64,000 bases of DNA from Entophlyctis helioformis (GCA_025526915.1 JAHLKH010000023.1:124001-188000), one strand, 5' to 3'; counted from the stretch's first letter, positions 50,259 to 61,544 are shown. The notes: generated by a model from the sequence alone, not told the origin. Numbers and translations: made by a program.

Positions 50259-52961
50259 TTAGGCAACATCGGCGATGCGGAAGGCCTTGGCCACATCGCA
50301 CATGTTCTGGAGGGCCGCCTCGGTCTCGACCCAGCCGCGCGTCTTGAGACCGCAGTCGGGGTTGACCCACAGGAGGCCCGTGTCAATGTACTTGGAGATG
50401 GACACCAGACGCTCCTTGATCTCGCTGGCGGGGGGCACGCGCGGCGAGTGAATGTCGTAGAGGCCGGGGCCGATGCCGCGCGTGTAGCCGTGCTTCTCAA
50501 ACGCGCGCAGGAGCTTGAGGTCCGACTTGGAGTTCTCGATCGTGATGCAGTCGGCGTCCAGGTCCGAGATCGACTGGAAAATGTCGTTAAAGTCCGAGTA
50601 GCACATGTGCGTGTGGATCTGCGTCTCGTCCTTGACAACCGTCGACGACAGCAGGAACGCCTTGACCGCCCAGTCGAGGTACACCTTCTGCGCCGACTTG
50701 CGCAGGGGCAGACCCTCGCGGATGGCGGGCTCGTCGATCTGGATCGCAGGCAGGCCGGCACGCTCAAGGTCCTGCACCTCCTTGCGGAGCGCGAGCGCAA
50801 TCTGGTACGTGGTGTCCTTGCGCGGCTGGTCGTCGCGCACAAACGACCACTGGAGCATCGTGACCGGGCCAGTCAGCATGCCCTTCATGGGCTTGCTGGT
50901 GAGCGACTGCGCGTACACGGACATGGCGACCGTCATGGCGACCGGGCGGCTGACATCGCCGAAAATGATCGGGGGCTTGACGCAGCGCGAGCCGTACGAC
51001 TGCACCCAGCCGTTCTGCGAGAACACGTAGCCCTTGAGCTGCTCGCCAAAGTACTCGACCATGTCGTTGCGCTCAAACTCGCCGTGCACAAACATGTCAA
51101 GGCCGACCTTGTCCTGGAACGCCACAGCCTCCTTGACCTGCTCCTTGATAAAGCGATCATACTCGGCCTCGGTGATCTCGCCCTTCTTGAGCTTTTGGCG
51201 GATGATGCGGACCTCCTTGGTCTGCGGGAACGAGCCGACAGTCGTGGTCGGGAAGGACGGGAGGCGGAGCTTGGCCTGCTGGACACTGGCGCGGACGCTA
51301 AAGTCGTGCTGGCGATGGAACATGTCGTCCGAGATGTTGCGGAGCTCAGCCTGGACAACGGGGTCGTGGATCAGGGGCGACACCTTTCTGTCCTCGATGC
51401 ACGCCTTGTTCTCGGCGAGCTCAGCGGCAACGGCGGCGGGCTCGACGGCCGCCTTGGCAATGACGCGGATCTCGTTGAGCTTTTGGACAGCAAACGACAT
51501 CCAGGACTTGATGGTGGGGTTCATCTTGACCTCGGCCTCGAGAGAGTGCGGCGAGTGGAGCAGCGAGCACGAAGGAGCAACAATGACGCGGTTGGCGCCG
51601 AGCGTGGCAACCGCGCGCTGGACAATCGCGACCGACTTGGCAAGGTCGTTCTTCCAGATGTTGCGGCCGTTGACCACACCGATCGAGAGCGACTTGGTCG
51701 CATCGGCAGCGACAAAGGGCAGCACAAGGTCAAAGTCCTCGGGAGCACGGACAAGGTCGACGTGGATGGCGTTGATGGGGAGCTTGGCAATGAACTCGAT
51801 GTTGGTGGCAATGGTGCCAAAGTAGTACGTGACGAGGATCGAGAGGTCGGGGACAGCCGCGCGGATGGCAGTGTACGCCTTCTCGAACTTGGCCTTAAGC
51901 GTGGCGGGCTGGTCGAGCGCGAGAATGGGCTCGTCGATCTGGACGGAAGTCGCGCCGGCAGCCTGCAGCTTCTGGAGGAGCGAGGTGTACACGGGCAGGA
52001 GCGTGTCGAGAAGCGAGAGCGTGTCAAAGTCGGCAGCAGCAGTCTTGTCGCCCTTGCCGAGAGCAAGGAACGAGATGGGGCCGAGGAGAACGGGGCGGGT
52101 GATGATACCGACAGCCTTGGCCTCGAGGAACTCGTCGACAGGCTTGGTTGTGTTGAGCGTGAAGGTTGTCTTTGGCGACAGCTCGGGAACAATAAAGTGG
52201 TCTGTGATGGATCAAGAAAGCAAGAGATGAACTAGTGAGCATGTGCACCAGTTGACACTGCTGCAGCGAGATCTCAGCAAGGGAGCGACTGAGTGAGCAC
52301 ATACAGTTGGTGTCGAACCACTTCTTCATCTCCATGGCAGGGACGTCGATGCCCTCGGCAGGACGCTGGAGACCGCGACCCATGGCAAAGTACTGGTCGA
52401 CCTTGGAGGGGATGTTGGCATAGCGGTCGGGGATGACGCCAAAGAGGAACGAGTGGTCAAGGACGTGGTCGTAGAGCGAAAAGTCGTTCGAGGGCACAAA
52501 GCCGGGAGTGAGGTAGGTGCTCTGGAGCTTCCAGTGCTCCTCGCGAAGAGACTGGGGATGGTCAGATCGGGTCGAGTCGAGTCGAGTCGAGTCGAGTCGG
52601 AGAGGATGGGAATGGGGATTAGGTAAGCAGAGTGGTGTGGAAAAGGCCGGATTGCGCAGCAGAATAGGACGTGATCGTCGAGTCAGCAAGAGCGTGTCAG
52701 ACTGCATGGATGACTGCAAGGATGACAATGCCAATTGACGGTGCAGGCGAGATCCCTCTGCGTAGAGTAGCAGGGTATGACAAGACACGACACGACATGG
52801 CACGGCACGACATGGCACGACAAGACACGGAGACGCACCTTGGCACCAGCGAGGAGCTCGTCGGACGAAACCTTGCCGCCCCAGTAAGCCTCAACAAGCT
52901 TCTTGAGCTGGCGGTTGGAGCCCATGCGTGGGAAACCGAGGTTGGATGCAATGACAGACAT
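50259..52961 (-). CDS. MET6: Cobalamin-independent methionine synthase (METE)
   Basis: Three exons join in phase (52961-52839, 52551-52305, 52201-50259) for 770 residues, the standard size. The N-terminal half starts SVIASNLGFPRMGSNRQLKK and includes EMKKWFDTNYHFIVPELSP and QIDEPILALD. The C-terminal catalytic half begins LPSFPTTTVGSFPQT and contains GWVQSYGSRCVKPPI, DEPAIREGLPLRK, and all zinc ligands: His and Cys in HTHMCYSDF, Glu in ITIENSKSD, and Cys in VNPDCGLKTRGW. It transfers a methyl group from methyl-tetrahydrofolate polyglutamate to homocysteine in the cytosol, as in yeast Met6. Both introns are in the first fifth of the gene. Intron 1 carries a gtcga pentanucleotide array and a cluster of cacgacatgg-like repeats precedes exon 1's donor. 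Confidence 0.98.
52571..52600. repeat. Pentanucleotide tandem repeat in METE intron 1
   Basis: Five gtcga units plus a sixth variant (gtcgg). A second short array (acgacatggcacggc) lies at 52785-52825. Confidence 0.85.
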
Positions 52962-53664
52962 TCTTCGGTGCGTGCGCGTGTGTGTGAACAGGGATGCTTG
53001 AGGCAAGATGGGCAAAGGGGCGGCCCTTTTAAAGGATTCCTGACAGCGGGGCAGCAACATGTGGTGGCACTTTGCTGACATAAGCAGAATGGCAGCGATG
53101 TGCTTGCGGGATCTGGAGAGGCTGGGCCGGACGCGGGAGCACTTTGATTTGTAAGCCAATGCGAGCGGGTGGTGCGGGAGTCCATGATCCTCGACCGAGT
53201 GACCATTGTTTCTTCCAGCCTTGCTTAGTCAGCAATGTGTTGGCAATGCGGTGGCACATGCGAAATCTGAAAGCGCGTCTGGCCCAGGCCAACATTTTCA
53301 GAGTCTTTTGTGCAGCAGTCGGCACAAAGGATGCCGGGAGAGCGAGGGGGCGGGACGGGTGGTGGTGCATCTGCTCGTCTGTGGCGAGACAGGCATGCCG
53401 TGCGTCTGGTCTGGGGCTGCCTGCCGTCTCGCCAATGCAGCCGCGCCTCTGCGACACTCGCGTCGCTTCAAGTCGCGGCAGCGAGGCTTCTGTGATGGGC
53501 ACACAGACGGCGGAGGGCGACCAAGGCATGGCGGCAGCCGGTGCACTTGCCACTGCTCGGTGCGGTCGCTTCCTACCTTGTCTCTGAGCACCAAGTGTTT
53601 GCTGCACCTTTTGTGCGTCGGCTTCCGTTGTGCGTCTGCTCCACTGCCAGCCACTGAGCCGCGA
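52962..53664. other. Divergent intergenic region METE / acid phosphatase
   Basis: About 700 bp. Several overlapping open frames occur on both strands (for example 53298-53711 on the minus strand), but none has recognisable motifs or a supported structure. It probably holds the promoters and leaders of both genes; ccctttaaaaggattcc (plus strand gcccttttaaagg) at about 53022-53036 could be a TATA-like element for METE. Confidence 0.45.
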
Positions 53665-55751
53665 ATGCCTTTCCCGCAACTCGCACACCTCATCGTTGAG
53701 CTGCTCGCCATGTCCAGCAGCGAGCTCTACCCGCAAGACCTGCAGCTCAAGCAGGTCGTCATTGTCCACCGCCATGGTACGTGCCCGCCCCCCTCCCTCG
53801 GCCTGCCGCTGGCCGTCGGCCCGTGCGGGGCAGTCGGCTGGGCTGGCTGAGCAGACCGCCACGCCTGAGCGGCCTTTGACGGCGCACCAGACGGCGCACC
53901 AGACGGCGCATGGCCGACAGACACTGACCACAGCGCCGGCCTGGCCACGCTGCACAGGCGCCAGAACGCCGGTCCACAAGGACGTCTCGGGCATGCTCTT
54001 CCCTGGCGTGTGGAAGCAGTGCGCTCTCTCGCCCTTCCTGCACGCCATCCAGACCGTTGGCGGCCTCAAGACCGACCCCAAGGCCGTGAGCGCCGTCAAG
54101 TCGAGCGCCAGCCGAGGCGTGCCAGGTAACACGGCCGCAGCCTCGCTGGTGTGGCCTGGCCTGGCCTGGCCCGTCATGCCGTGTTGGCTGACTGTCTGTC
54201 TGTCTGTGTGTGTGTCTGTATGTGTGTGTTCGTCTCTGTCTGTGTGTGCGTCTGTCTGTCTGTCTGTGCAGACCATGGTGCGCATCAGCGCCCGCCCACG
54301 TTCGCTCGGATTGCCTTTGGCGCAGCGAGCGGGTCGCCTGTTGCCCGCGACCACATTGCCGCCTCCCGCACCGTTCAGCAGCTCAGAAGCCTTGGCGTCT
54401 CTTCAACCGCCATCGCCGACTCGGACTGGTGAGCTGCCCGCCTGCCGCTCTCGCCTGCCCGCCATGCCCTGCCGTGCACTCGCTGACCGTGCGGCTCCTG
54501 TGGCCCAGCTTCTACGGCCAGCTCACAGATACAGGCAAGCACATGATGTTCGAGCTGGGCGGCCGCCTCCGCGAGCTGTACGTCGACGAGCTCGGCTTCC
54601 TGCCAAAGATCCTCGACACACGCACATCCCGCAGCATCTACCTGCGCAGCACAGACTACTCCCGCACCATCGAGTCGCTCCAGTACTTTGTGCATGGCCT
54701 GTACCCGCCCATGACACGCCAGGCCCCCAAGACGCTTGGCCTGCAGATCCATGTGCGTCCCGACACGGCCGAGACCATGATGCCCAAGGACGACTGCGCC
54801 GCGCTTGCCGTCGAGACGCGGCGCTTCCGCGACACGTTCAAGTCGCTGAACAAGGACCGTCTGCGCGCGGCTCTGGATCAGTTCCCCAAGCTGGTTCGCG
54901 CCTTTGACGGCGAGTCCAAGATGAGCGATCTCAACAAGGTGTTCCGGCTGTACGACACGCTCAAGTGTGTGGATGCCCACGACCTGCCGCTGCCTCCGGG
55001 CGTCACCAAGGCACACATCCAGCAGCTTGAGGATCTCGTTGTTGACCAATGGCAAGTTTTGGCAGCAGCGGCTGGCGGCGAGACTGGCTCGTGGCTGACT
55101 CTGTTTCTTCCGTGGGCCGTTGAACAGGGCTCGCATCTACACATCCAAGGACACTGTCAAGCAAATGTCCATTGGACGCTTTGTCTCGGAGATGGCTGCC
55201 CCCATTGCGTCTGCTGCCAAGGGAGACCGCTCCGCCTCCAAGCTTGCCGTTTTCTCTGGACACGACTCGTGAGTTTGGCTTGTGTTCCAGTCGCGAATGG
55301 ACCGCTGCTGGCTGCTGACACTCTGCTACAACAGCACGCTTGTCCCCGTGCTTGCTGCATTCAACGCGTTTGATGGCCGCTTCCCTGGCTTTGCTTCCTA
55401 TGTAAGTCGACCCATCCTGTCTCCGTCTCTCACCCGCCTCGTCACTTATTCGTACCTTGCCGCTTGTGGCAGATTTCCGTTGAGCTGTTCCAAGACCGCC
55501 TGCGCCAGCCGCTCTGGCGACGCATGCTTGGAGCCAGCATGTGGAGCCAGCCGCAGCAGTACGTCCGCATGTCCTTCAACGGCGTGCCGCGCGTTATCCC
55601 CGCATGTGCTCCCAAGGGCTCGCACCGGCCCGGAGAGCCCGCTCTCTGCACCCTCGACGCATTCATGAAGGAGGTGGAGCGCATCACGCCCAAGGACTAC
55701 CCGGGCATGTGCAACGCCTCCAAAGAACGCGCCGTGCCCGACTGGGACTAG
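53665..55751 (+). CDS. Histidine acid phosphatase family protein
   Basis: Seven exons keep phase: 53665-53776, 53958-54125, 54272-54428, 54509-55051, 55128-55268, 55335-55401 and 55473-55751, giving 488 residues. The catalytic RHGARTP motif (VVIVHRHGARTPV) is assembled across intron 1. FYGQLTDTGKHMMFELG and YLRSTDYSRTIES are the next conserved blocks, and the acid/base pair HD lies in LAVFSGHDSTLVPVL, split by intron 5. A C-terminal WSQPQQYVRMSFNG strand completes the fold. Intron 4 uses a GC donor (GCAAGT...AG), which is needed to keep the frame. No clear signal peptide follows the chosen ATG, so the substrate and location are open. The closest builds I recall are the 2-phosphoxylose and lysosomal-type acid phosphatases. 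Intron 2 contains a TGTC/TGTG microsatellite. Confidence 0.88.
54190..54270 (+). repeat. TGTC/TGTG microsatellite in acid phosphatase intron 2
   Basis: tgtctgtctgtctgtgtgtg and variants running up to the splice acceptor at 54270-54271. Confidence 0.85.
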
Positions 55752-56224
55752 ATCGTCTGAGATGGCTCTGCCATCCACGGCCATTGCCATCCCGCCACGC
55801 CTCTCGCCCTTATCCTCGTCCTCTCGCCGCACCCATCCACTCCGCAGTCGCATGTGCTTTCTTTTGTGTCTTTTGTTTCCTTTTTGGAATCCCTCATAGA
55901 CCGCCTTGTTGGCAGTTACCCGGCCGTGACCGTCATTGTCACCCACCACTTTCATCGCCACCAACCTACTCCTTTTTGAATCTCATGCCACTCTTGTGGC
56001 ACCATCCCTTCATCCATTCATCCCTCCATCCAACCATCACCTCTTCTCAACCCGCCAACTGCGAGCCACTCTCGCCCTCTCTCGTTAATCTTTGTCTGGT
56101 CTGATACTGCGCGTCCCCCTTATTTTAGGTCCCTGCTCTTGCTGGTCTAGAATGAATGCCAGCACCGATCTTCTGTATTCTGACTGCAGGTTCAACAGCA
56201 ATGATCTGCCGCTTCTCAAACACG
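55752..56224. other. Convergent intergenic region
   Basis: About 470 bp between acid phosphatase and NF-YB stop codons. Pyrimidine-rich with catccatccatc-like repeats near 56005-56035. No gene seen. Confidence 0.5.
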
Positions 56225-57075
56225 TCACAGATCCAGGAACCCCGTGCCATCGCTGGGCGGATCGTTGGGTTTCGGCAGCTGCGACTGTGCGTGTGCCTCG
56301 ATCTGTGCTTGCAACTGCATCTGCTCCATTGCCTGTGCCTCGATCTGCGCCTGAACCTGAACCGCCTGTGCTTGGAGCTGCGCCTGCGCAAGCACGGCCA
56401 TGAGGTGCTGATCGGCTCCTGTTCCCAACATGCTTGCGGCTGCCGCTGCAGCGACTGCGACTGCCTGCTGATGCGCTTGCGTCTTCGAGGCGTCCTCTTC
56501 CTGCTGTGCTTTGTTGCTGCGATCGCGCTCGGCTTTGCTCACCTACCAGCCCATCGCAACGACCGTCAGCCATGCGGCCCGGCCGACCCATACTTGTCGA
56601 GCTGGGCCTGATGGTATCGGTCCGCTGCCGACCACGGCCCACTCACCGCACTTACCACCCGATACTTTTCGAGATGGATCTTGAGCACCTCGGCATAGTT
56701 TTCAAAGCCGAGCGAGTGCATGGCCCACAGGATGTCTTCGCCGTTGATGGTCTTGCGCTTCTCCTGCATACACCGGTCGCTTGCTGTGTTGCGCCAGACA
56801 GTGTGTTTGTGTATGCCTGTGAGACCGAGCGTCCAGCGCAGGCTGCCAGCCAGCCTGCCAGATACGGCGCTGACGATGGCTGCAACGTATGACGCACCTT
56901 CCGACGTCACAAAGCTGATAAACTCTGACACACACTCCTGGACACAGTCTTTGGCTTCCTTGGCTATCTTGGCGTTGCCCGGCAGCGCCTGCTTCATCAG
57001 CCGTGATACGTTGGCAATGGGCAGCAGCCGGTCCTGCTCCCGCTCCGTCGTCTCCTCGTCTGCGTCCTTTGGCAT
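56225..57075 (-). CDS. HAP3: CCAAT-binding factor subunit NF-YB/HAP3
   Basis: Start [10 protein letters not shown] at 57075. Exon 1 (57075-56898) carries [20 protein letters not shown] and [14 protein letters not shown]. Exon 2 (56783-56656) continues [20 protein letters not shown] and [17 protein letters not shown]. Together these form the complete histone-fold domain of NF-YB with the DNA-contacting KR residues. Two small introns then lead to a C-terminal tail through exons 56607-56588 and 56537-56225 (212 residues in total). The tail is Gln/Ala-rich ([19 protein letters not shown]). The 20 nt third exon and its neighbouring weak splice sites (GTCGGC donor) are the least certain part. NF-YB pairs with NF-YC and NF-YA to bind CCAAT boxes. 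Its start codon is 47 bp from that of the divergent glycosyltransferase gene. Confidence 0.9.
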
Positions 57076-57122
57076 CGACAATCTTCAACTTTGACTCAAA
57101 CTACACCAGAAATTGTGCTGGG

Positions 57123-58352
57123 ATGCCAACGGCTCGAGTGCTTGGTGCCGGGCTTCTGCAACAACCAAAGCGCACGAGATATGGCGGGCGGCGACGCAGA
57201 CTGACCAGGTCGCTGATGCTGCTCGCGACGGCCCTTAGCATCATTGCCTTTGTGCTGTGGACACGCGCGCCGTTCAGCAACAGCGACAGCGACGCGCAGG
57301 ACATTCTGTTTGAGCTCGTCCATGTTCGACACGACCACAGCCGACACAGCAGCGCTCTGCTCAACAGCAACAACAAAAACGACATGTCCGCATCAAGCAC
57401 TGCGGCGCAATCATCTTCCTCTTCGCCATCCGCACAGGGCTCGCTTGCGTCTTCCAGTGTCAACGATGCGGCTGTGTCGTATCATCCCGTGTGGCAAAAG
57501 GCCGCGTCGTGGCGTTCGCATCCTGGCCGCATGCGCTTCTTGCCGCGTTTCCATCCCCGTGTCATTGTGTCCGTATCAGCCTCTCTCGATCGCATCGATG
57601 CGTTGGCACAGACACTCGCCCTCCTTGACAAGCAGTCTCGCTTCTACGACAGCGTCTATGTTTTCCTGCCACTGCAAGACGCAGGCCAGGCGGCGGTGTC
57701 GTCTCCGCTGCCGGCCCAGCTCAAACAGCTCGAGCTGGACATCGGTGGATTGGCCACGTTGTTTCCCAATGTGCATTTCTTTGCCTGCAAGGACTTTGGC
57801 CCAGCGACCATGCTGCTCTGCGCGCTCGAGATCGAGCACAGAGATCGCGACACGCTCATTCTGACGATCGGCGGTGCGGATGCCATTGCTCCCGACCTGA
57901 TCAAGCGGATGGCATTGTCCGCAGACCGGCAATCGTACTCGGCCGTCGGAATGGTTTGCAACACCGTGCTCGGCGATGCCAGTCGGTTTGAGGTTGGCGG
58001 ATATGCGTCAAGGACGTGTCAGGCCGAAGAAGACCGGATAAAGCGGCACACGCAGACGGATTCACCGTGGGTCCCTGCAACGGATGGCTGACCTTGGCCA
58101 AGGGTGTGCTCTTTCGCGTCGGTATGTTTGATCTGGATGTCTTTGGCATTGGCGTCGCCAGGCACTGCCCCGTTGTCATGCGGTGTCAGCGATGCACACA
58201 TTGCAAAGTATCTTGCTGCCCGTGGATATGGCGGGTATGTGCTTGGAGCGGCAATTCCAGAGCACGGAGCGAAGGCCAAGACGCCCACTAGCAAGATGGA
58301 TCTGGATTTGTTTATCGCAGAAGACAGTGCCAACAATGGTGTCAACAAATAG
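57123..58352 (+). CDS. Type II membrane glycosyltransferase-like protein (frame uncertain near 3' end)
   Basis: From the ATG at 57123 the protein has a short basic cytosolic tail, one membrane segment (SLMLLATALSIIAFVLW, about residues 32-48) and a Ser-rich stem. A GT-A-like domain follows: PRVIVSVSASLDRIDALAQT, YDSVYVFLPL, FACKDFGPATMLLCALE and DTLILTIGGADAIAPDLI. This order resembles a family with 'RVIVSLTTxPxRI...R.DFGPATKLL...DTxIxTVDDD', where the last block holds the metal-binding DxD. Here that block reads GGAD, so catalysis is doubtful. After about 58030 the conserved continuation (GFTVGPCNGWLTLAKGVLFR) runs in another frame, and AHIAKYLAARGYGGYVLG near 58190 returns to the first. Either very short introns (about 40 nt) or two compensating indels are present. 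Confidence 0.55.
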
Positions 58353-58483
58353 ATGCGCTGCCTTGACTGTTTGTCATTTTCTTGCTCGGTATCGCACCAT
58401 TCACCACAACAACGACAGCAACGACAGCAGAGTGGCCACAGCAGCTGAATCAGAAACAAACGCAGACGACGCAGCACTTACAT

Positions 58484-59517
58484 ATGGACGGCTATGCTGT
58501 TTTGGAACTGATCATTGGGGTGTGCATCGCCACAGTTGTGGCCATCTTTCTGGTTCGTCTGATCCAGATGCCGTATTCACTGTACTCGGCTGGCTATGCA
58601 CGACCTGCATCTTTGCGATCCCAGCCGTCACGCTCAACATCGCCTACCACCTTGTTGATCATGGCCATGTCCTTCACACCAACATGGCCGCTTCGGTCTT
58701 TGTGCTCTTTTACCATCTCCTGACGATTGCATTCGTGCTTGCGGAGCTCGAGTACCTGCGCCTGCTTGTGCCGCATGTGACGAGCATCTCGCCCTCTGCA
58801 CTGTCCTGGGCACAAGGCGTCGTCTCGTGCATCGCCCTTGTTTTCACTCTTTCGTCGTTTTACCGCCAGCTGCCATCAAACCTCACACGGTTCTTCAACA
58901 TCTTCAACATGATCGTTGCCATGTCGTCGGGCATCTACGATCTGTGCCAGCAGCTGTTTCTCTTGTACGTCGTGTACCGCAAGCTGCGCAAAACATCCAC
59001 AGTGTTTCGCATCGGGTACACGGCCCTGATCGGACTCGGCTGCTGCATCTTTGGCGTGGGGTGTGCGCTGGCCGTCGTCAACCTGCTGGCCAAGTCGCGT
59101 CGATACGAGCTGCTGTCCAACCTGTCCGTGCCGGCTTTCACACTCTGCTCCATGGGCTGCATGGAAACCCTGCGGCATGTGCTGCAGAACAAGCGCAAGC
59201 GGCGAGACGGGCGGCAGCCACCGCGGACTCCAGCCGACTGCACGGATCCGCAAGAAACCGATCAGAGCGACTCGAGCGCTGCTGGCAGGGATCAGTTTCG
59301 CGACACTCGGCTCCATTCCGACACTGAGCACGACGACGGACTCTCGCTGTTTTCAGTGGACACGGTTGTCGCAACACTGCGCACGCCGTCGTCGTCGTTT
59401 GACAAGGCGGCCTGGGATCGGCCACCCTTTGAAATGAACGTGTGGTTTCCGATTTTAGCAACAACAACACCAGAGCGCAGATGGGCTTGCGAACGTCCCA
59501 ATGATGTCCCTGTTTAG
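58484..59517 (+). CDS. Polytopic membrane protein, six or seven membrane spans, unknown family
   Basis: The start MDGYAVLELIIGVCIATVVA at 58484 leads into a first membrane span. The remaining protein is read from about 58570 in the next frame: FVLFYHLLTIAFVLAELEYL, WAQGVVSCIALVFTLSSFY, FNMIVAMSSGIYDLCQQLFL, IGLGCCIFGVGCALAVVNLL and VPAFTLCSMGCMETLRHVL, followed by a hydrophilic Ser/Asp-rich tail. One intron that keeps phase is 58549-58616 (weak GTCTGA donor), which would give six spans. If instead there is a simple frameshift, an extra span (WLCTTCIFAIPAVTLNIAYH) makes seven, giving a receptor-like layout. No family motif is recognised. The tail's spaced acidic and serine residues could be phosphorylated. 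Confidence 0.5.
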
Positions 59518-60441
59518 TAGTCTCATGCAGCGTGCCAGGTGAGCTGGCCTGTGTGTGCCTGCGGACACTCTGCCACTGCCATGCAGACTGCCATGTGCTG
59601 CCCATGGCTGTGTCTCGTGCTGTCTGCTGCCCTTGCCCCCTTGCTCGCACTCTGTCCTTGCTGCTGCTGTGCCTGTTTGGATCTGCTGCCGCACTGTCGG
59701 TGTGCTGTCTGGGCTTGCTGGGGACTGCCTCTGGGTGGTGTTGTTGCGTCTCCTGCGGTAGTCAGGATGGCGGCAGCGTGGTGTGCGTACGGGCAGGTCT
59801 GCTGTGCCGCCAGAGTGTGTGCGGCTGTTGGTGCTGCCCCTCTGTCGTCGCTCGCCTCTCTTGCCACGACGCACACCCCTGATCTGCCAGTGCTCGCGCA
59901 CGCTCGCCATCTCTTGCGTGTCCCAGACAACAGCCGATGGGTGCTGCTGCAACCAGATAGAGCCAACAGCACAAGGCGGGCGGCTTGGTGGGTATTGCGT
60001 CGGCGACACACAGCGCACAGTCTGCCACTTGCTGGCAGAGCACCACTGGCATCTTGTGGCTCGTGCAGTGCGTCTGCTGCATCCACGATCGCCACTGCCA
60101 CTGGCACAGCGTGCCATATGACGACAGTAAGGCGAAACTGAGGGCCATTGCGCGTCGCTACCGTCTTCCAGTAAGTCTCTTTCTTGGCATCGAATGACTG
60201 CTGGAGCAGATGCAAGGGTGTGTGGTGGCGATGACGAGAAACTATTTTCAGGCAGACTGTCTCCTTGACAGTCAGTGATTAGCCAAATCTCTAAGAAGTT
60301 CGGATGCTTTCAACACACCATTGCATCTGCTTCTCGCCAATGATGCTGAGCAGCTGCGCTGACCAAATGGACTGACTTCGACTGGTTGATGCGTAGATTG
60401 ACGTTCTTGTGTCAGAGTTTGTGCTGTTGAATGAACGAGTT
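59518..60441. other. Region without a convincing gene
   Basis: GC-rich, Cys-codon-rich open frames overlap on both strands (for example 59539-60141 plus and 59523-60215 minus), but none contains a recognisable motif or splice-supported structure. CVCCIHDRHCHWHSV at about 60070 (plus) is the only metal-ligand-like stretch. Confidence 0.4.
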
Positions 60442-60454
60442 TATAGTGGAACAC
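60442..60454. repeat. Target-site duplication, left copy
   Basis: tatagtggaacac, identical to 61317-61329, directly next to the T10 run that is the poly(A) tail of the minus-strand LINE. Confidence 0.85.
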
Positions 60455-61316
60455 TTTTTTTTTTAGGTGATGCCAAAGTTCATTCCAAGAAGATTCCCAG
60501 TCCCCAAGACACTAGATGCCATACCCTTTCGAGCTTTAGGCCGTGCGTAGATCCCTCAGTTATGTCATCCCCCTGGTCCGACACGTCCATGGTGATGTAT
60601 CCATAAAGTACGCTGGAACACACCATGGGCAGCCTGAAGAAATGCGCACATTCGCGAGGCGAGTGGACGCACGTCTCCAGGTGCATTGACTTGTTGCTGG
60701 TCACCACAGAGCCAAGACTCTGTGATGTCCGCAACACCGGATAGAACTCCTCCGCCGAGGAGCGTTATGTACACTTGGTCGATTCTTGTAGATACTCGGA
60801 TGGTCCTAAACGTAGCCAGAAGATCGTCGTCGTAGTCGAGAGCGGCGAGAGCGGCGGGATCGTTGGATTCGGGGAGCTTGTGTTCGATGGCTTCCGAGAT
60901 CTGGGCAATGAATGGGGCGAGATTGGCGTCGTCGCGTTGGATGGCGAGGCCGGTGCAGCTGACGACAAAGTGAGCCCACTCGTGCGTGCCGTTCAGGCTC
61001 TGGTTGCAGAGGATGCAGCAGCCGTCGGTGAAGGGGTGGTTGGCGGCGAGGAGGTTGAGGCGGAGGGCGAACTTGAGCGTCCACAGGCCGTCGATCCGGG
61101 CAAGCAGCAGAGTGCGGACGCCATCGGCAAGGTCGTAGCCGAAGCAAGGGGAGTTGGCGAAGCTGATGTCTGTGAACTGGCGGGCGAAGAAGGCGGTGGC
61201 GAGATCGGACTTGGGGGAGAGCAGGCTGGTACGGGCAATACGGAGCTTGGTGCGGTCGAGGATGGAGAAGGTGGGGAGGGGGTCGTTACGGGCAACAGGA
61301 GGAGCAAAGGCGGAGA
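60455..61316 (-). mobile_element. 5'-truncated LINE-type retrotransposon fragment
   Basis: 862 bp inserted in minus orientation between perfect 13 bp duplications. At its 3' end (plus 60455-60464) is an A10 tail. The fragment encodes the C-terminal part of a reverse-transcriptase protein: WTLKFALRLNLLAANH then the zinc-knuckle CILCNQSLNGTHEWAHF ending in VVSC, as at the C-terminus of many non-LTR elements. The frame then continues to a stop at 60565. Upstream RT domains are absent, as expected from incomplete target-primed reverse transcription. The open frame enters from the flank, so no start codon belongs to it. Confidence 0.82.
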
Positions 61317-61329
61317 TATAGTGGAACAC
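61317..61329. repeat. Target-site duplication, right copy
   Basis: tatagtggaacac, the second perfect copy of the 13 bp duplication, at the truncated 5' end of the LINE fragment. Confidence 0.85.
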
Positions 61330-61472
61330 CTTGAGACACTGAGAAACACACAGCGAGATGGCGGCAGCTTACGCAAAAAAGCAAGGATGCCGTCGCGCAG
61401 GTGGCGAGATCTACGAGGATGTCATTGGCGACATTGCCTGCCAGCCAAAATGGTTGAATGGGCAAAAAGAAG

Positions 61473-61544
61473 CTCTTCAGCGGGGAATCGAACCCCGGTC
61501 TTCCGCGTGACAGGCGGAGATACTAGCCACTATACTACTGAAGA
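61473..61544 (-). tRNA. tRNA-Asp: tRNA-Asp (anticodon GTC)
   Basis: A 72 nt cloverleaf on the minus strand. The 5' arm TCTTCAG pairs with CTGAAGA, followed by discriminator G. The D-arm is TAGTATAGTGGCTAGTAT, the anticodon loop is CTGTCAC with GTC at 61511-61509, and the T-arm is CCGGGGTTCGATTCCCCG. No intron. The A/B box sequences are standard for eukaryotic tRNA-Asp. Confidence 0.97.

Noticed and set aside
50448..52235. 595-codon plus-strand open frame
   Set aside because: Antisense shadow of METE; GC-rich codon bias keeps the opposite frame open.
53029..54354. 441-codon minus-strand frame
   Set aside because: Runs antisense to the acid phosphatase 5' exons and repeat-filled intron; low-complexity Thr/Arg/His composition.
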